64,000 bases of DNA, taken from Raffaelea ambrosiae (lineage: Eukaryota > Ascomycota > Sordariomycetes > Ophiostomatales > Ophiostomataceae). Below are positions 21,711 to 32,471 of this stretch, one piece after another. The stretch lies in the NCBI GenBank assembly GCA_002778195.1, contig PCDI01000015.1, positions 304,366 to 368,365 of the forward strand, in the 5' to 3' direction. The notes beneath the pieces are model-generated. The model saw only the letters and a list, made by a program, of their open reading frames with translations. It did no database searches and was not told the DNA's origin. Position numbers and translations under genes: made by a program. Numbering within the stretch: the stretch's first letter is position 1; the number at the start of each line of letters is the position of its first letter.

Positions 21711-24700
21711 GTTCCTTCTCTGTGTTTTCCGAGTCGCTGTTGATTTCCACTGTCGACTTGCTGGCTTTGGTGGTGGTGCTGCTCTGGTCTTCTCCGCTGA
21801 GTCCAACCATGTGCAGACACTGTGCCAGCCAGGCGTCGTCGTACTGCTGGAAAGGGTCGAGGTTGTATCGTATTGTTCCGGCGAGGAGCACGGCGTCTTG
21901 GCTGATGACGGACATGCTGGATCGCAAAAGATGCAGGCCAATCGTGTGGATGTCGACGCCGTCGATGCGAATTTGGCCGTTGGTGGGCTTTGTCAGTCCG
22001 AGGAGAGCCGTAATTACTATGGACACAGAAGAAGAAAGAAAGAAAAGGAAAAAAAGGTCAGCTCCCATTTCGTAAACGCGGCCATTCCTTTTTTTTTTTT
22101 CCACACACGCGCGCACACACTTCACTTACAGGTGCTCTTGCCCGCGCCCGTCCGCCCGACGACGCCCACTCTTTCACCCGGACGAATGTCCAGGGTCACG
22201 TCCCGGAGAGCCGGGTCCAAGCCAGGGCGATGGCTCAGCGTCACGTTCTCGAATTCAATGTGTCCCTTGTTCGGCCATCCGCGGTCCCGGAGGTTGTTGT
22301 CCACACCCTTCACGTCGTGCGCGGGCTCCCGCTGGACGCCGAAAGCGTAGTGGAGCAGGCGCTCGACCGAGTTCATGTTGTTCTCGATCTCGGCGCTGAA
22401 ACGAATCATGTTGCCAAAGGCCGCCTGGGCCGTCACCATGTACGACAGCACGACGCCGCCCGAGGAAGGGCTGATCGTGTCGCGGAACCCGACGGCCAGC
22501 AGCCCCGTGCCCAGGACCAGCACGGCGCCGAAAAGGTCCAGACGCAGATTGAGCCAGCGCACGGCCGCAATGGAGAGCCAGTACGCACTGTTTTCCGTGT
22601 CGATCCGGCGCGCATTGTCGTCCACAAACTGCTCGACGACGCCGTACGCCTTGAGCGTCGGCAGGCCCGACAGCGACTCGTCAAAGTGCTCGTAGATGCG
22701 GCTGCGCAGGAGGTTGTTGAGCCGGCGCAGCTCGCGCGCCGACGGGCGATAGTACATGCCCGTCCAGATGTACAGAACCAAGACGACAGCCGCAATGGCG
22801 AGAAAGATGGGCAGGATGATGCTCACGACGATAATGGTGCCGATGACCTGCACCGCCGTGGAGATGAAAATCCGTAGCTGCTCGCCGACGACGTTGTCGA
22901 CGGCGTCCATGTCCTTGCTGAAGCGATGCGTGATCCGGCCCTGGGGCGTGGTGTCGAAGAAGGCGACGGGCGCAAACAAGATGCCGGACAGGGAGGCCGA
23001 GTGCAGCTGGTTGGAGCACCAGAAGCAGAAGAGGGCAAAGACGCTGCTCATAAAGAAGAGGCCGAGCGACTGTCCGATGCCCCAGCCGGCGAACCCGCCC
23101 ATGTAGCCGCTCTGGGAGATGTCGGGGTATTTGTTCGTCTGCCACCAGCTGAGCCACAAGGGCGAGACAACACTGCTGCCCTGGAAGAGGGCAATGGACC
23201 CAAAGAAGAGAGGCACCGTGATCCATGCATTGCCAAACTGGACGTAGCGCAGGTATGTCTTTCCGCTGACCGTGCCGACAAGCCGCTCCTCGCGCTGCAT
23301 GATTTCCTTGCCTCGGCCCGGCTGGGCAGCTGGCGAGGTGGTGGCGGAGCTTGGCGAGGTCGGTGGTGCTTGTTTTGTCTGCTCTTGGGGTGGAGCGCGT
23401 TCCGCGGCGCCGTTGCCTGCTTCCTCCGCACTGCCCCCCGACGTGATTTGGGCCTTTTCTTGGGCCGCTTCGGGGCTGGTGCCACCGGGGGCTCGTGTAG
23501 GCGGCTCTGAAGAAGACGAGGTCGCGCTCGAGTCTTCCCGGGTCGTCGTCGTCGTCGTCGTCGACGAGGACGACGACGACATGATGTAGTCGCAGAATGC
23601 ACCACCGCGCCGTTCCAGCGCGTCAAACGAGCCTTGCTCTACGATGCGGCCCTTCTCCATGTACACAATGTGGTCGGCCTGGCGAGCAAAGGCGATGGAA
23701 TGCGTCACCAAGACGATGGTGCCCTGGTGGTCTCTGCGTGTCTGGTTGACCACGCTCTCGAACACGCGGGTGCCGACGTGCGCATCGAGGGCCGAGAAGC
23801 AGTCGTCGAGCAGCATGAGCTGGCTTCGGCCATAGACGGCTCGGGCCAGCGCGATGCGCTGCTTCTGGCCGCCCGAGAGCGACACGCCCTTCTCGCCGAC
23901 GACCGTCATGTCGCCGTCCGACAGAATCTCGAGGTCGGGGTGCAGGCAGCACCGGCCGAGGACCTCGTCGTACCACGCGGCGTCAAAGGGCCGCCCAAAG
24001 ACAATGTTCTCGCGCACCGTCTCGCTCAGGAGCCAGGCGGCTTGCGGCGCAAAGGCCACCTGCGACGAGGACGCGGCCGCCGCGTCGTCGAGGCGGACGG
24101 AGCACGCCTGTGCCCGGACGAGATGCATGTCGCCCAAGAGCGCCCGGAAGACCGACGACTTCCCAGACGCGACCGGCCCGACGATGCACACCAGCTGGCC
24201 CCTGTTCACCGCGAGCGAGTCGAGGTACAGGATCGGCGACTCCGCCGTGACGGGCTGTGGTTTCTCGGCGCTGTGGCTGCTGGCATGGCGGCCCGGTGGT
24301 GGTGGCGGGATCTGCTCGCCGTCGTAGTAGGTGAACAGGGCATCGCTGAGCTGAACGACGGCCGCCTCTGCCTCTTGCGCCCCCGATGCGCGGCCCTGGC
24401 GGGCGAGCTCGTCGCGCAGGGCGGCATCCTGGGCCACGGCGTCGTCGGAGGCCACCATGAATGCGGACAGACGCTCCAGCGCGGCCTGTGCGTCGGCAAT
24501 GCAGGAGATGGCAATGGGCAGGGAGCCCAGGGGCGTCCGCATCAGCAGGAAAAAGGTCAGGGACGAGAAGACCACGCCGGCGTTCATGCCGTTTCCGGTG
24601 GTGGCGCCGTAGCACAGGATGCTGACCACCGAGGCCAGCGTGGGTGCCGTGAACGAGACGGCGAGGTTCAGCGCCCGCAGCATCATTCGCTTGCGGATGT

Positions 24701-25838
24701 ACACGACCTCGGACGTGCGCAGCTTGCCAATCTTGGCCAGGATGCTCTTCTCGTAGGCGTTGGTCTTGGTCAGGCGGATGGTCGACACGGCCTCCACGAC
24801 AGCCTTGATGCGCGCATCGGTATACGGCATGCTGTTCCGGCGCAGGCGAAAGAGCGTCTTCATCATAAACGTCTGCAGCGGGTACAGCAGCGCCAGCAGG
24901 CCAAAGCCGGGCAGCGCGCTGTATCCCAGGGTCCAGATGGTGAGCCCGAGACAGAGGGCGATCTGCAGCAGGCTGGTCCACACCGAGTGGAAGAAGCCGC
25001 AGCAGAAGTCGATGCGCGTCACGTCGGCGCTCATCAGGCTCATCAGCTTGCCGGTGCCCAGGTTGCCCTCGAGCTTGGCGCGCTGCGTGAGCCGGGTCGT
25101 GGCGCGACGGTAGATGGCGTGCATCAGGGCCGCCCGCAAGAGAACGCCCGTCGTGGCGCAGCGGTAGAAGCCGTGGATGTTGGTGACGACAGAAAACGCC
25201 AGGATCGCAAACAGGCCGACGGCATAGCCGAAGCCGTCTCGGTAGGCCTGCCGGGACGGGTTGTTGAGCGAGTCGATGAAGAAGCGGATGAGCAGCGGCG
25301 ACGTCATCTGGGTCAGGTCGCCCAGCATCCGGAGCAGCCCTCCGGTCCAGAACCGCTGGAAGCAGACGTCGTTCAGGGCCAGCGCGAGGACGGTCGAGTC
25401 GGTGGTGCGTCTTGGTCGAATGGGCATCCAGAAGGAAAAGGGCACCCGCGATGTCCATCGTCCGGGAGGGGGCCGTTCCTTGTTGGCCTGGAGCCTCGCG
25501 GCCCATGACTGTTCGAGCCGGTCGGCGTGGTTCAGGGCCTGTCGTGTCTGGGGAAGGGTGTAGAGCTCATCGGCCTGCAGAGGCCTGCTGTACCCCGTGC
25601 GCAGCAGCACGCCCAGCCAGTCGAATGTGAGAATGGAGAGCAGGTTGGCTCTCGACTCTGGTGTTTCGGTCTCGTATGTCTGGTCGTCGGCGCCCCCGTC
25701 CTCCACGTTGGCCGGGGAGACGGGTCTCGATTTCAGCTCTCGCTCCGTGAGCTTCGTCTCGATCACTTTCTGCGACAAGAACGGCACTCTCCTGTACCAC
25801 TTCCGGCGGGCAAACGTCTTTGCGTCGTTGCTTGCCAT
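21295..25838 (-). CDS. ABC transporter, ABCC/MRP-type full transporter
   Basis: ATP-driven membrane exporter with layout TMD-NBD-TMD-NBD, lacking the extra N-terminal TMD0 of long MRPs. Exons 25838-22130 and 22016-21295 join across a 113-nt intron (GTAAGT, branch CTGAC, CATAG) inside the second Walker A, restoring GRTGAGKST-LITALLGL; 1,476 residues. NBD1: Walker A GPVASGKSS (about 553), LSGGQKQR (about 651), Walker B LMLLDDC. NBD2: GRTGAGKST (about 1228), ISHGQRALIS (about 1365), IVILDEATAS. NBD1 has Asp where NBD2 has the catalytic Glu, the usual ABCC asymmetry. A Ser/Thr-rich linker precedes TMD2, and a DHDHDHDHDH insert sits in NBD2 near 1345. The start ATGG at 25838 is in strong context. 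It lies upstream of the NRPS on the same strand; a role in siderophore or precursor transport is inferred from position only. Confidence 0.88.
21677..21709 (-). repeat. Asp-His hexanucleotide repeat in ABC transporter NBD2
   Basis: About five copies of GTGGTC (plus strand) encode alternating Asp-His between the Q-loop region and the signature motif of NBD2. It could bind metal or simply be a repeat expansion. Confidence 0.85.
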
Positions 25839-27100
25839 GGTGTCGTCGGTACTGTACGAGTACTGCCTTGGTGGTGTTTCGGCGAGTCAGGCAAGTCAGA
25901 CCACAAAGTTGGATTGACGATGCGCTTGCCCGTACACACAAAGGGACTCGTAGTTGCCCATGGGAGGAGACCCGGAAAGCGGAAACCTTGCCCAACAAGA
26001 AATTTCGCTTTCGGTCTCTAGACCGGGGCGTCATGGGTGGATGCCCTTCATGGGTGGATGCCCCCCCGACATTCACGCAAAATTCAATTTACACGGCGTT
26101 GCATTTTGTACGTAATGCGAGAGTACCAAGCATTGGCCCTCGTGGGGGCCATAGCGGGTGCACCCCTGGTTGGCATCTGCCGACATCGGTCCAACAAGGT
26201 ACGAATACTTATGCCGTCCTTGGTGAAGAAACGTTTCCCTGGTTTTCTAGTCTTATGGATGATCCCCCTAATTACTCGTAGGTCCATTTTGGTGTCAACG
26301 TAAGATGCTCGTATGCGTCAAGCTCTTAGTGCCTGACAGTTGGTCGAATGGCCGAGAAACACGCCGTAAAAAAAAAAAAAGACAAGACTTTCTAACGGGT
26401 CAGCATGTGTAGGTCTAGTCCATGTATGGCGAATGTGCGGCAAATGTGCGGCAAATGTGCCGTGTATGCTTAAATCTTTAGCATGTGAGATCAATCAATG
26501 TATCTGGAGTGCGGATAGAAAACGGCACACTGTGCTTAGCATGGGGCCATTTTGCAAACTAGTCTACATTATCGCATCTAATCAGATCGAATGTACCCTG
26601 AAGTACGGCGAGTGGTGCCCAAATAGGAACCGAATCCGCTGCCAAATGGCACTGTTGCGCTGTGTCATTGTGTACTCGTACACGTACACCTTCTGTGCAA
26701 TGTAGATCCTTGTTGTATTTATTATATGAGAGGCAATTAAGAAGAAAAAAAAAACCTGTTTATTCTCTAGCGTTCCTTGGAAGAGAAGGAGTTCCGATCA
26801 GCGAGTTTTGTAGAAAATGGCAGTGAAAGGATTAGCGGCAAAGCGCGAGGTCCTCTTCCAAGACTTGGTATGCATGGCATTTTCCACCCGCCCTTATGCA
26901 CGACGGGACTAGGAGGTTGGATACCGGATTTGATTATAATTGTGTTTCACGCCGTTGCGAGCATACACTGCACTAATTCTACTGCACCTCCAGCATAACT
27001 TGGCGTCGTCCTCATTTTCACAAGCATCAGAAAGTTCAGATCTACACACACACACACACACACACAAAAAAAGAAAACAAAATATTATAGAAAACAAAAT
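25839..27100. other. Divergent promoter region between ABC transporter and acyltransferase
   Basis: Shared upstream region of two divergent siderophore-locus genes. It contains a TTATC (inverse GATAA) at 26569, A tracts at 26366-26379 and 26742-26753, and an (AC)n run at 27043-27064 directly before the acyltransferase leader. No coding sequence recognised. Confidence 0.6.
27043..27064. repeat. (AC)n microsatellite
   Basis: About eleven CA dinucleotides, ending some 36 bp before the acyltransferase ATG, so within its 5' UTR. Confidence 0.8.
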
Positions 27101-28387
27101 ATGGGTAGCATCGACAACGGAACGGGTCTGGCGTTGCAGCAGCAGGAGGACGATCGCAAGATCGTCTTTCGACTGCCCGACGACAAGGTTGAGCTCTGGA
27201 TTGGCACAATCGCCTCGGGAAAGACCGTGTCGTTTGAGGTGGGCCAGGGCACGACAGCCCTGGCTCGCTGGACGCCGGCGGCAGACAATGTCAGGGTGTC
27301 GCCCGCCATGGTCAACGACAATGTGGTCGAATATGACAGTCTGCTGCAGTTTGAGGTCTCCGAGACAGCCACAACATCAGCATATGCCATCAGTGGCCGG
27401 CCGGGCACGGAGGACGTTGCCTTGCTGTGGGCCTCCGTCTATGCCCTCTGGCTTCATCCTCAGACGCGGGACAAGGACTTGCAAGCCATTGTTGTGAACA
27501 ACGAGAAGCTGGCCGAGTATCTTCGGTGCACCGGCCTGGGCGTCATCTCGCCCTTCTCCCCGAGCCGGTCGACGACGACGGCCGTTCCCAAAGACGCCAC
27601 GTTTTGGCTCCACCGCGAGGCCTTCTGGCAGGGCGCCGGCGCACCGGACACACAGTCCTGGGTGCGCTGGCGTCCGGCGGCCTCCCAGTTCCCGGGCTTC
27701 AGCAACAACGGCGACTTTCCCAGCCAGCAGGGCTTCACCCGCGGCGGCAATGTCTGCACTGTGCACCCTGTGCGGCCGCCCAAGCCCGTGCCGGGAACCC
27801 TGCTCTATTCTCGCTACGCGGTCGAGGTCGGCCAGCAGCTGCGCATCTACCACATCGACGCTGAGAACCCGGTGCACTTTGAGCACTACGCGCGGTGGCA
27901 GAACTCGGACCGCGTCAACGCCGGGTGGAAAGAGCGCGGCCCGGACGAGCACCACCGCAAGTACCTGGCATCGCAGCTGGCCGATCCGCACACCATGTCG
28001 TGTGTTTTTGGGTGGGACGACGAGCTGGCCGGCTACATGGAAATCGGGTTCGTCATGGAGGACAACGTGGCCTGCTTCATCGGGTCCAACTGCAACGTGG
28101 TCGTCGGCGAGCACGACCAGAACACGCACTTTTTGGTGGGCGAGGAGAAGTTCCGCGGCGGAAAGCGGTACCAGGCCGCCAACGGCTCCATGAAGCACTT
28201 TGCCTTTTTGCGGGATGCGCGTACGAAGCAGATCATTGGCGAGCCGCAGTACGGCAAGACCAACATCAGCATCCAGGAGCGGTTCATCCCCATGGAGAAG
28301 AAAAAACGCTTCCATCTGCCGCACAAGACGTCCATGCTGATTGCCCTGCAGCGGGACCGCTTCTTCCAAGAGTTTCGCTTTATTTAG
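27101..28387 (+). CDS. SidF/SidL-family N5-hydroxyornithine acyltransferase (siderophore biosynthesis)
   Basis: Acyl-CoA-dependent GNAT-fold enzyme that acylates N5-hydroxyornithine to give the hydroxamate building block of fungal siderophores. Single exon, 428 residues. The N-terminal half has EVGQGTTALARW and YALWLHPQTRD; the C-terminal acyltransferase domain (about 230-405) has RPPKPVPGTLLYSRY, HFEHYARWQNSDRV, GYMEIGFVMEDNV and the family-typical end RFHLPHKTSMLIALQRDRFF. There is no C-terminal SKL-like tripeptide (ends FRFI) and no obvious PTS2. That fits a cytosolic SidL-like acetyltransferase for ferrichromes better than the peroxisomal anhydromevalonyl transferase SidF, but the choice between them is inference. 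Proximity to a SidC-type NRPS supports the role. Confidence 0.85.
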   Translation: MGSIDNGTGLALQQQEDDRKIVFRLPDDKVELWIGTIASGKTVSFEVGQGTTALARWTPAADNVRVSPAMVNDNVVEYDSLLQFEVSETATTSAYAISGRPGTEDVALLWASVYALWLHPQTRDKDLQAIVVNNEKLAEYLRCTGLGVISPFSPSRSTTTAVPKDATFWLHREAFWQGAGAPDTQSWVRWRPAASQFPGFSNNGDFPSQQGFTRGGNVCTVHPVRPPKPVPGTLLYSRYAVEVGQQLRIYHIDAENPVHFEHYARWQNSDRVNAGWKERGPDEHHRKYLASQLADPHTMSCVFGWDDELAGYMEIGFVMEDNVACFIGSNCNVVVGEHDQNTHFLVGEEKFRGGKRYQAANGSMKHFAFLRDARTKQIIGEPQYGKTNISIQERFIPMEKKKRFHLPHKTSMLIALQRDRFFQEFRFI

Positions 28388-30144
28388 TTTTAGCCGTGGA
28401 AACTACACCCAGATGCGCAGACATGCTTTCAGGCAGACAATTTTTTTTTTTTTTTTTTCGTTTTGGTAGAAAACCCCTTGGGAAAACATGACATTGTCCA
28501 TACAGAATGACGAGTAGGCCTGTAAACCCGCCGCGAAGCACACCAGGAAAATATCATGAAAGCGTGCCTATGGGCTAGTTTTACGAATACGCGCCAACTC
28601 TCCGCTGGCTTGGATGACCCGTCGCCGGATTTTTACAATGTACATGTTCAGTTCAAAATCTACTTTGTCGACAGCGCACGTCCCGTTGGCAACAGGTTTT
28701 CTTACGGGTACGGGCCTACATGTGGGTGCGGCAGAGACAGTGCGAAATGCCGCAGCACATATTCCTGATCGTCCCGGGCATTGCTACCGCTGATCATCCA
28801 CGTGCGGTTGATGTTGCAAGAGCAAGACGGGGCACATATGGTTCGTCCGACTCTTCGACGGGAGCGGCTCGGACAGCTGCACACTTTAGATCTTTGCTTC
28901 GCCAAGACCCGGGAGGCCCGTCCAGATCATACACCTCCGCAACTACCTCGGCTACAAGCGAGGGATATCGTGTACCTCTGGTATCGCATCCTCTCGCTTG
29001 TCGAGCGCCAGTACGAGACTGAACTTGCACTCCGGCATCCGAAAACTGCAACTGAAAGCGTGAGCCGCATCCCTCGGCTATGATTAGACTGATAAGAGAC
29101 TCCATCCGGGCCAGTTCTTGCAGTCATACGTGGCAGGTGACTTGTGTCGACTTATTTGTCACCCGTGGCAAAAGCTGTACTCTTCTCATGGCCGCAAGAC
29201 CAAAGAGTCAGCCAGATCCTGGAGACGACGAAATAGCCATGCACTTCACAGTCCTGCCGACCATAGGATAAGAGGTCCGCCTGGTTGACCAGCTCCCTGT
29301 AATCCCCCCCCCCCCCCCCATTTTTTTTTATATATAGATAGATAGACGGCACCAATGACTGAAAGAAAACATGTGCTTTACAATCAAACCACGTGATCAA
29401 CAAGGCCACAATAGCCAATCTCCATTCTAGGGAGACCAGAGGACAAGGCATGGCCGTGAACCAGACAGAAAGGATCCTTGGAAAGCCTTGTGGGCCTGGC
29501 ATTCGAACCGCGGGCCGGCCCACATGGGCAAGCCACATTTCATCTTGGCAAAGGAACTTGCCCGGCCGGCCGACCCGCCCAACCAGCCCCAAACCGCAGT
29601 GTGCCCCCAACAGCCAAACAAACGGGCAGGACCCAGCCGGGAGGACGACAGACTGCTGAAATGGCAACAGAGAATAATACGCAGCTTGCCTTCCTAGTAA
29701 CGAATGCGGCCTCTGCGGGTTCCGAAGTCTGGTCGTCCTCAGCTCCATCCGAGTTCAGCCCTTGGATGCCAAGCAGGGTCACAAGAAGAAGCCACGATGA
29801 AGTCCAACTCAATATCAACTTCCTCTTGTTCTTGTATTTTTTGTAGTTAGGAGACAGCGAACAGGGGAGATCAAGGGGCCGCCTTTTGGGGGGGGGGGGG
29901 GGTGAGCACCTTCGTTAGGAGGGGCTGAAAAGTGAGCCGCCCCTCCGGGGTGTGACCCGAAAAACATTTGGGGCCCTGGCACGAGTAGCTATGATAACGA
30001 GAGAGTCACGCCATATATAGCAGTGGAAGACCGAACGTATTCCTCCTCTCTTTGCCCTTTGCTACAGAGAACCAAACATCCCCACACTCTCCGCTTCACA
30101 AGAAAGCGATATTTTTGCCCTTTTCCCTTGCACACGTGAACGTC
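28388..30144. other. Spacer with homopolymer runs
   Basis: Contains T(18) at 28441-28458, a C run at about 29306-29320 and a G run at 29889-29902. A GC-rich island (28780-29085) has an open frame on plus with VYLWYRILSLVERQYETEL-like sequence but no recognised family and no clean gene structure; it may be a decayed gene fragment. A TATA-like CATATATAG at 30011 precedes the F-box gene. Confidence 0.45.
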
Positions 30145-31494
30145 ATGGGGGACCCGTTTGGTCGGCTGCCCCTCGAGCTGCTCCTGCCGCTGCTGAAGGC
30201 TCTCCCCGATCTGGCGGCCATGCACAGCTTGCGCGGCGCATCGCCAGCGGTGGCCGCTGTCTTCCGGAGCGACAGCCTGGCCGTGGAGGTTGTGGAAGCC
30301 GTGATCGTGACGAGCGCGGCGCTGCGCGTGGGCGGCATGATGCGCGTCACCTGTCTGCTGATCGCGCAGCCGCCCCCGTCGTGGGACGCGTTCTGGGGCC
30401 GTTTTCTGGTGCGGTTTCAAAGGGGAGAGCGACCGTTGGTGTCCGGCCTGGTGGCGGCGGCGGATGTGCGGCGGCTGCTTGCGCTCGCCACCGCCGTGTA
30501 CGCGGCGAGCAACCGCTGTCTGCACACGCTGCTCGCCCGCTGTGCGAGACTGCGGCCGCGACGTCTGGCGGACCCGGGTTTCGATTGGCGTTTCCAGAAG
30601 CTCTGGCGCGTCAAGTGCTACAGCGACCAGCCATATGTGCCTCCCCCGCCGTTTCCCGACGAGCCTCTCTGCGATGCGGCCGCCATGGCCGCCGCAGCAG
30701 CGCCGCCGGTGGCTTGGGTCGAGGCCCAGCGCGTTCTGCACGGCGGCTGGCAGCTGGCGTTCTACTCGGTCTTGCGCGAGGCGCTCGCGTCGGGCGAGAC
30801 CGAAGAGCGGGGGGCGGCGATGGCCGAGCCGGGACGCGAGACCCGGCCAGAGGACGATGATCCTCTGCAGAGTCCTCTGCATCTCTTTCGTCGGATGAAC
30901 AATCCCAAGCAGAGTCCTCTGTATTTCTTTCGTCGGATGAATCGCGAACCGGGCCTCCACAACCGGTATCTGGAAACGCTCGTGGACGCCGAATGGGACC
31001 CAACCGAAAAGGGGCTTCATTTCCTGTCTTCTTCCACCCCTGCCTGTCTACGTCTTGCCGACGCGTATCCGGACGCAAAAGCAGACGCAGCAGCAGGATC
31101 AGCACGTTTCAACTACACCGGCCACACAGCGCCCATGCCGCCCGACTGGAGGCCCGGCTCCGGCCATCTGGGCGCCACCCAAAGACCCATGTCAGTGTTT
31201 TTTGTTGCAAGGTCCTCATACTGGTCGCCGTTGCAACATGGCCGATCCGCGCCATTACGTGGCATAGGCATCTTCATCTGGGAATCGCCGCGCATGGTCG
31301 CCCTCAACCTCCTTTGCAGCGAGGAGACCATTCAGACCCGATTCAACGGCAATGCGCTTCGGGCTGAGCACAGCGCTATCTACACGTGGTATAGTTTGCT
31401 TACGGCCGACGAGCGACTTGCGCTCCAGGACAAGCAGAGGTGCGTGTATGAGCAATTGAGGCGTATGGATTATGAAGGTCTGCCTTGGAAATGA
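30145..31494 (+). CDS. F-box-like domain protein
   Basis: Probable substrate-recognition or scaffold protein with an N-terminal F-box-like helix region (about residues 3-42: DPFGRLPLELLLPLLKALPD, then HSLRGASPAVAAVF), the layout of many lineage-specific fungal F-box proteins. Single exon, 449 residues from ATG 30145 (context GTCATGG); the frame is open further upstream but without an ATG. The remainder is Ala/Arg-rich with a repeated unit QSPLxxFRRMN (see repeat). A TATA-like element lies about 130 bp upstream. It converges with the GDSG relic at 31540-32471. The partner is unknown, and the assignment rests on a weak N-terminal match. Confidence 0.6.
   Translation: MGDPFGRLPLELLLPLLKALPDLAAMHSLRGASPAVAAVFRSDSLAVEVVEAVIVTSAALRVGGMMRVTCLLIAQPPPSWDAFWGRFLVRFQRGERPLVSGLVAAADVRRLLALATAVYAASNRCLHTLLARCARLRPRRLADPGFDWRFQKLWRVKCYSDQPYVPPPPFPDEPLCDAAAMAAAAAPPVAWVEAQRVLHGGWQLAFYSVLREALASGETEERGAAMAEPGRETRPEDDDPLQSPLHLFRRMNNPKQSPLYFFRRMNREPGLHNRYLETLVDAEWDPTEKGLHFLSSSTPACLRLADAYPDAKADAAAGSARFNYTGHTAPMPPDWRPGSGHLGATQRPMSVFFVARSSYWSPLQHGRSAPLRGIGIFIWESPRMVALNLLCSEETIQTRFNGNALRAEHSAIYTWYSLLTADERLALQDKQRCVYEQLRRMDYEGLPWK
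30868..30942 (+). repeat. Short tandem duplication inside the F-box-like gene
   Basis: Two copies of about 33 nt encoding QSPLHLFRRMN and QSPLYFFRRMN, separated by AATCCCAAG; only two or three substitutions differ, so the duplication is recent. Confidence 0.85.
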
Positions 31495-31539
31495 TGTAGA
31501 CGTTCAAGAATACGCAAAACACTGGTCGGCACGGAAAGC

Positions 31540-32471
31540 CGGGCGGATCCTCATAGCAATTCCCCCTTGGAGATCCCAACGCCTTCTCGATACCCTCAAG
31601 CCGAAATTCCATGGGCGTCACATACGTGACGCCCAGGTATGCATAGTGCCCGTCTTCGATGCCCGATCCCCTCGTCAGCAGGCCCGCCAGCCGGTCCTCT
31701 ATGCCAAACACGGCGGCTCCGGAGTCACCACAACGCGAAAAGGGAATAAAAATCCCGTCTGTGGAGAGAGGTCACCGCCAACTCTCTCGAGGTGTACGGC
31801 AGCCGTCCGTCACCAAGACTATGGCGGAGAATGGACGGGATCGCAGATGCCGTCCCGAGCGTGAGACTGATCACGGAGCCGCGCTTGCCCAGCAGCAGAC
31901 GTTCCTGGGCCATCTCTGTCAAAATGCCGAGGGCGTCGCATGTCGGCCATGGGGACCACACCGGCGAGCTCGAAAAGCCCGTCTTTCGGATACTCGAACG
32001 GGTGCACATTCCGGGGGTGCGCGTTGAGGAGCGCGGTCACTTGGGCTCTGGTCTGCGGCCATCGCTCGCTTCGCAGATCAACCGTGTTTGTCAACAGCGG
32101 ATCTCGTCCTTCGCCGGGGAACCTGTAGCGGTCCAGCTCGACCAGGCACCAGTCTCTGGTCCACGGCAGACGGCCCACGGCCTTCTCCCGTTCAGCGGGT
32201 CCGATGGGTGGCGACAGATACACTGTTCCAATCACTCTCGCGTCGGCTGGCCGAAATGGGCCCAGAGATTCTTGGACGACGTTCGTCCCACCAGGCGCGG
32301 GGCTCCTGGTAAGGCTGCATAGTAGTACAGCTTTTCTGACTCTGTCGGCGGGTGGAAAGCTGATGTCTCGTCTTCCACAGAGGAAGTTTCTGATGTTGTG
32401 CTGCCAGGTTTCGAGGAGGAGCCAGAACCGGCCGATTCGTCGCTCCGCTTCTCTTTTCTGGTGTCAGCCAT
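31540..32471 (-). pseudogene. Relic of a fungal trypsin-like (GDSG) protease-family gene, deleted and frameshifted
   Basis: Four segments in changing frames follow the order of a fungal protein family I know with a C-terminal GDSGS motif. (1) 32471-about 32260: intact ATGG start, then KLYYYAALPGAPRLVGRTSS. (2) about 32255-31915, shifted: RVIGTVYLSPPIG, DWCLVELDRYRF, NAHPRNVHPFEYPKDGLFEL, MRRPRHFD. (3) about 31915-31800, shifted: RLLLGKRGSVISLTLGTASA. (4) about 31795-31540, shifted: FIPFSRCGDSGAAVFGIEDR, LAGLLTRGSG, VTYVTPMEFRL. The middle of the family, including the expected His-containing segment, is missing between (1) and (2). No GT-AG introns explain the shifts. The intact 5' end could still yield a 79-residue product ending GQPTRE. 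Family identity is from memory of motif order. Confidence 0.65.

Noticed and set aside
28780..29085. GC-rich open frames on both strands
   Set aside because: No family, no start/splice logic, and no frame clearly better than the other; noted only as a possible relic.
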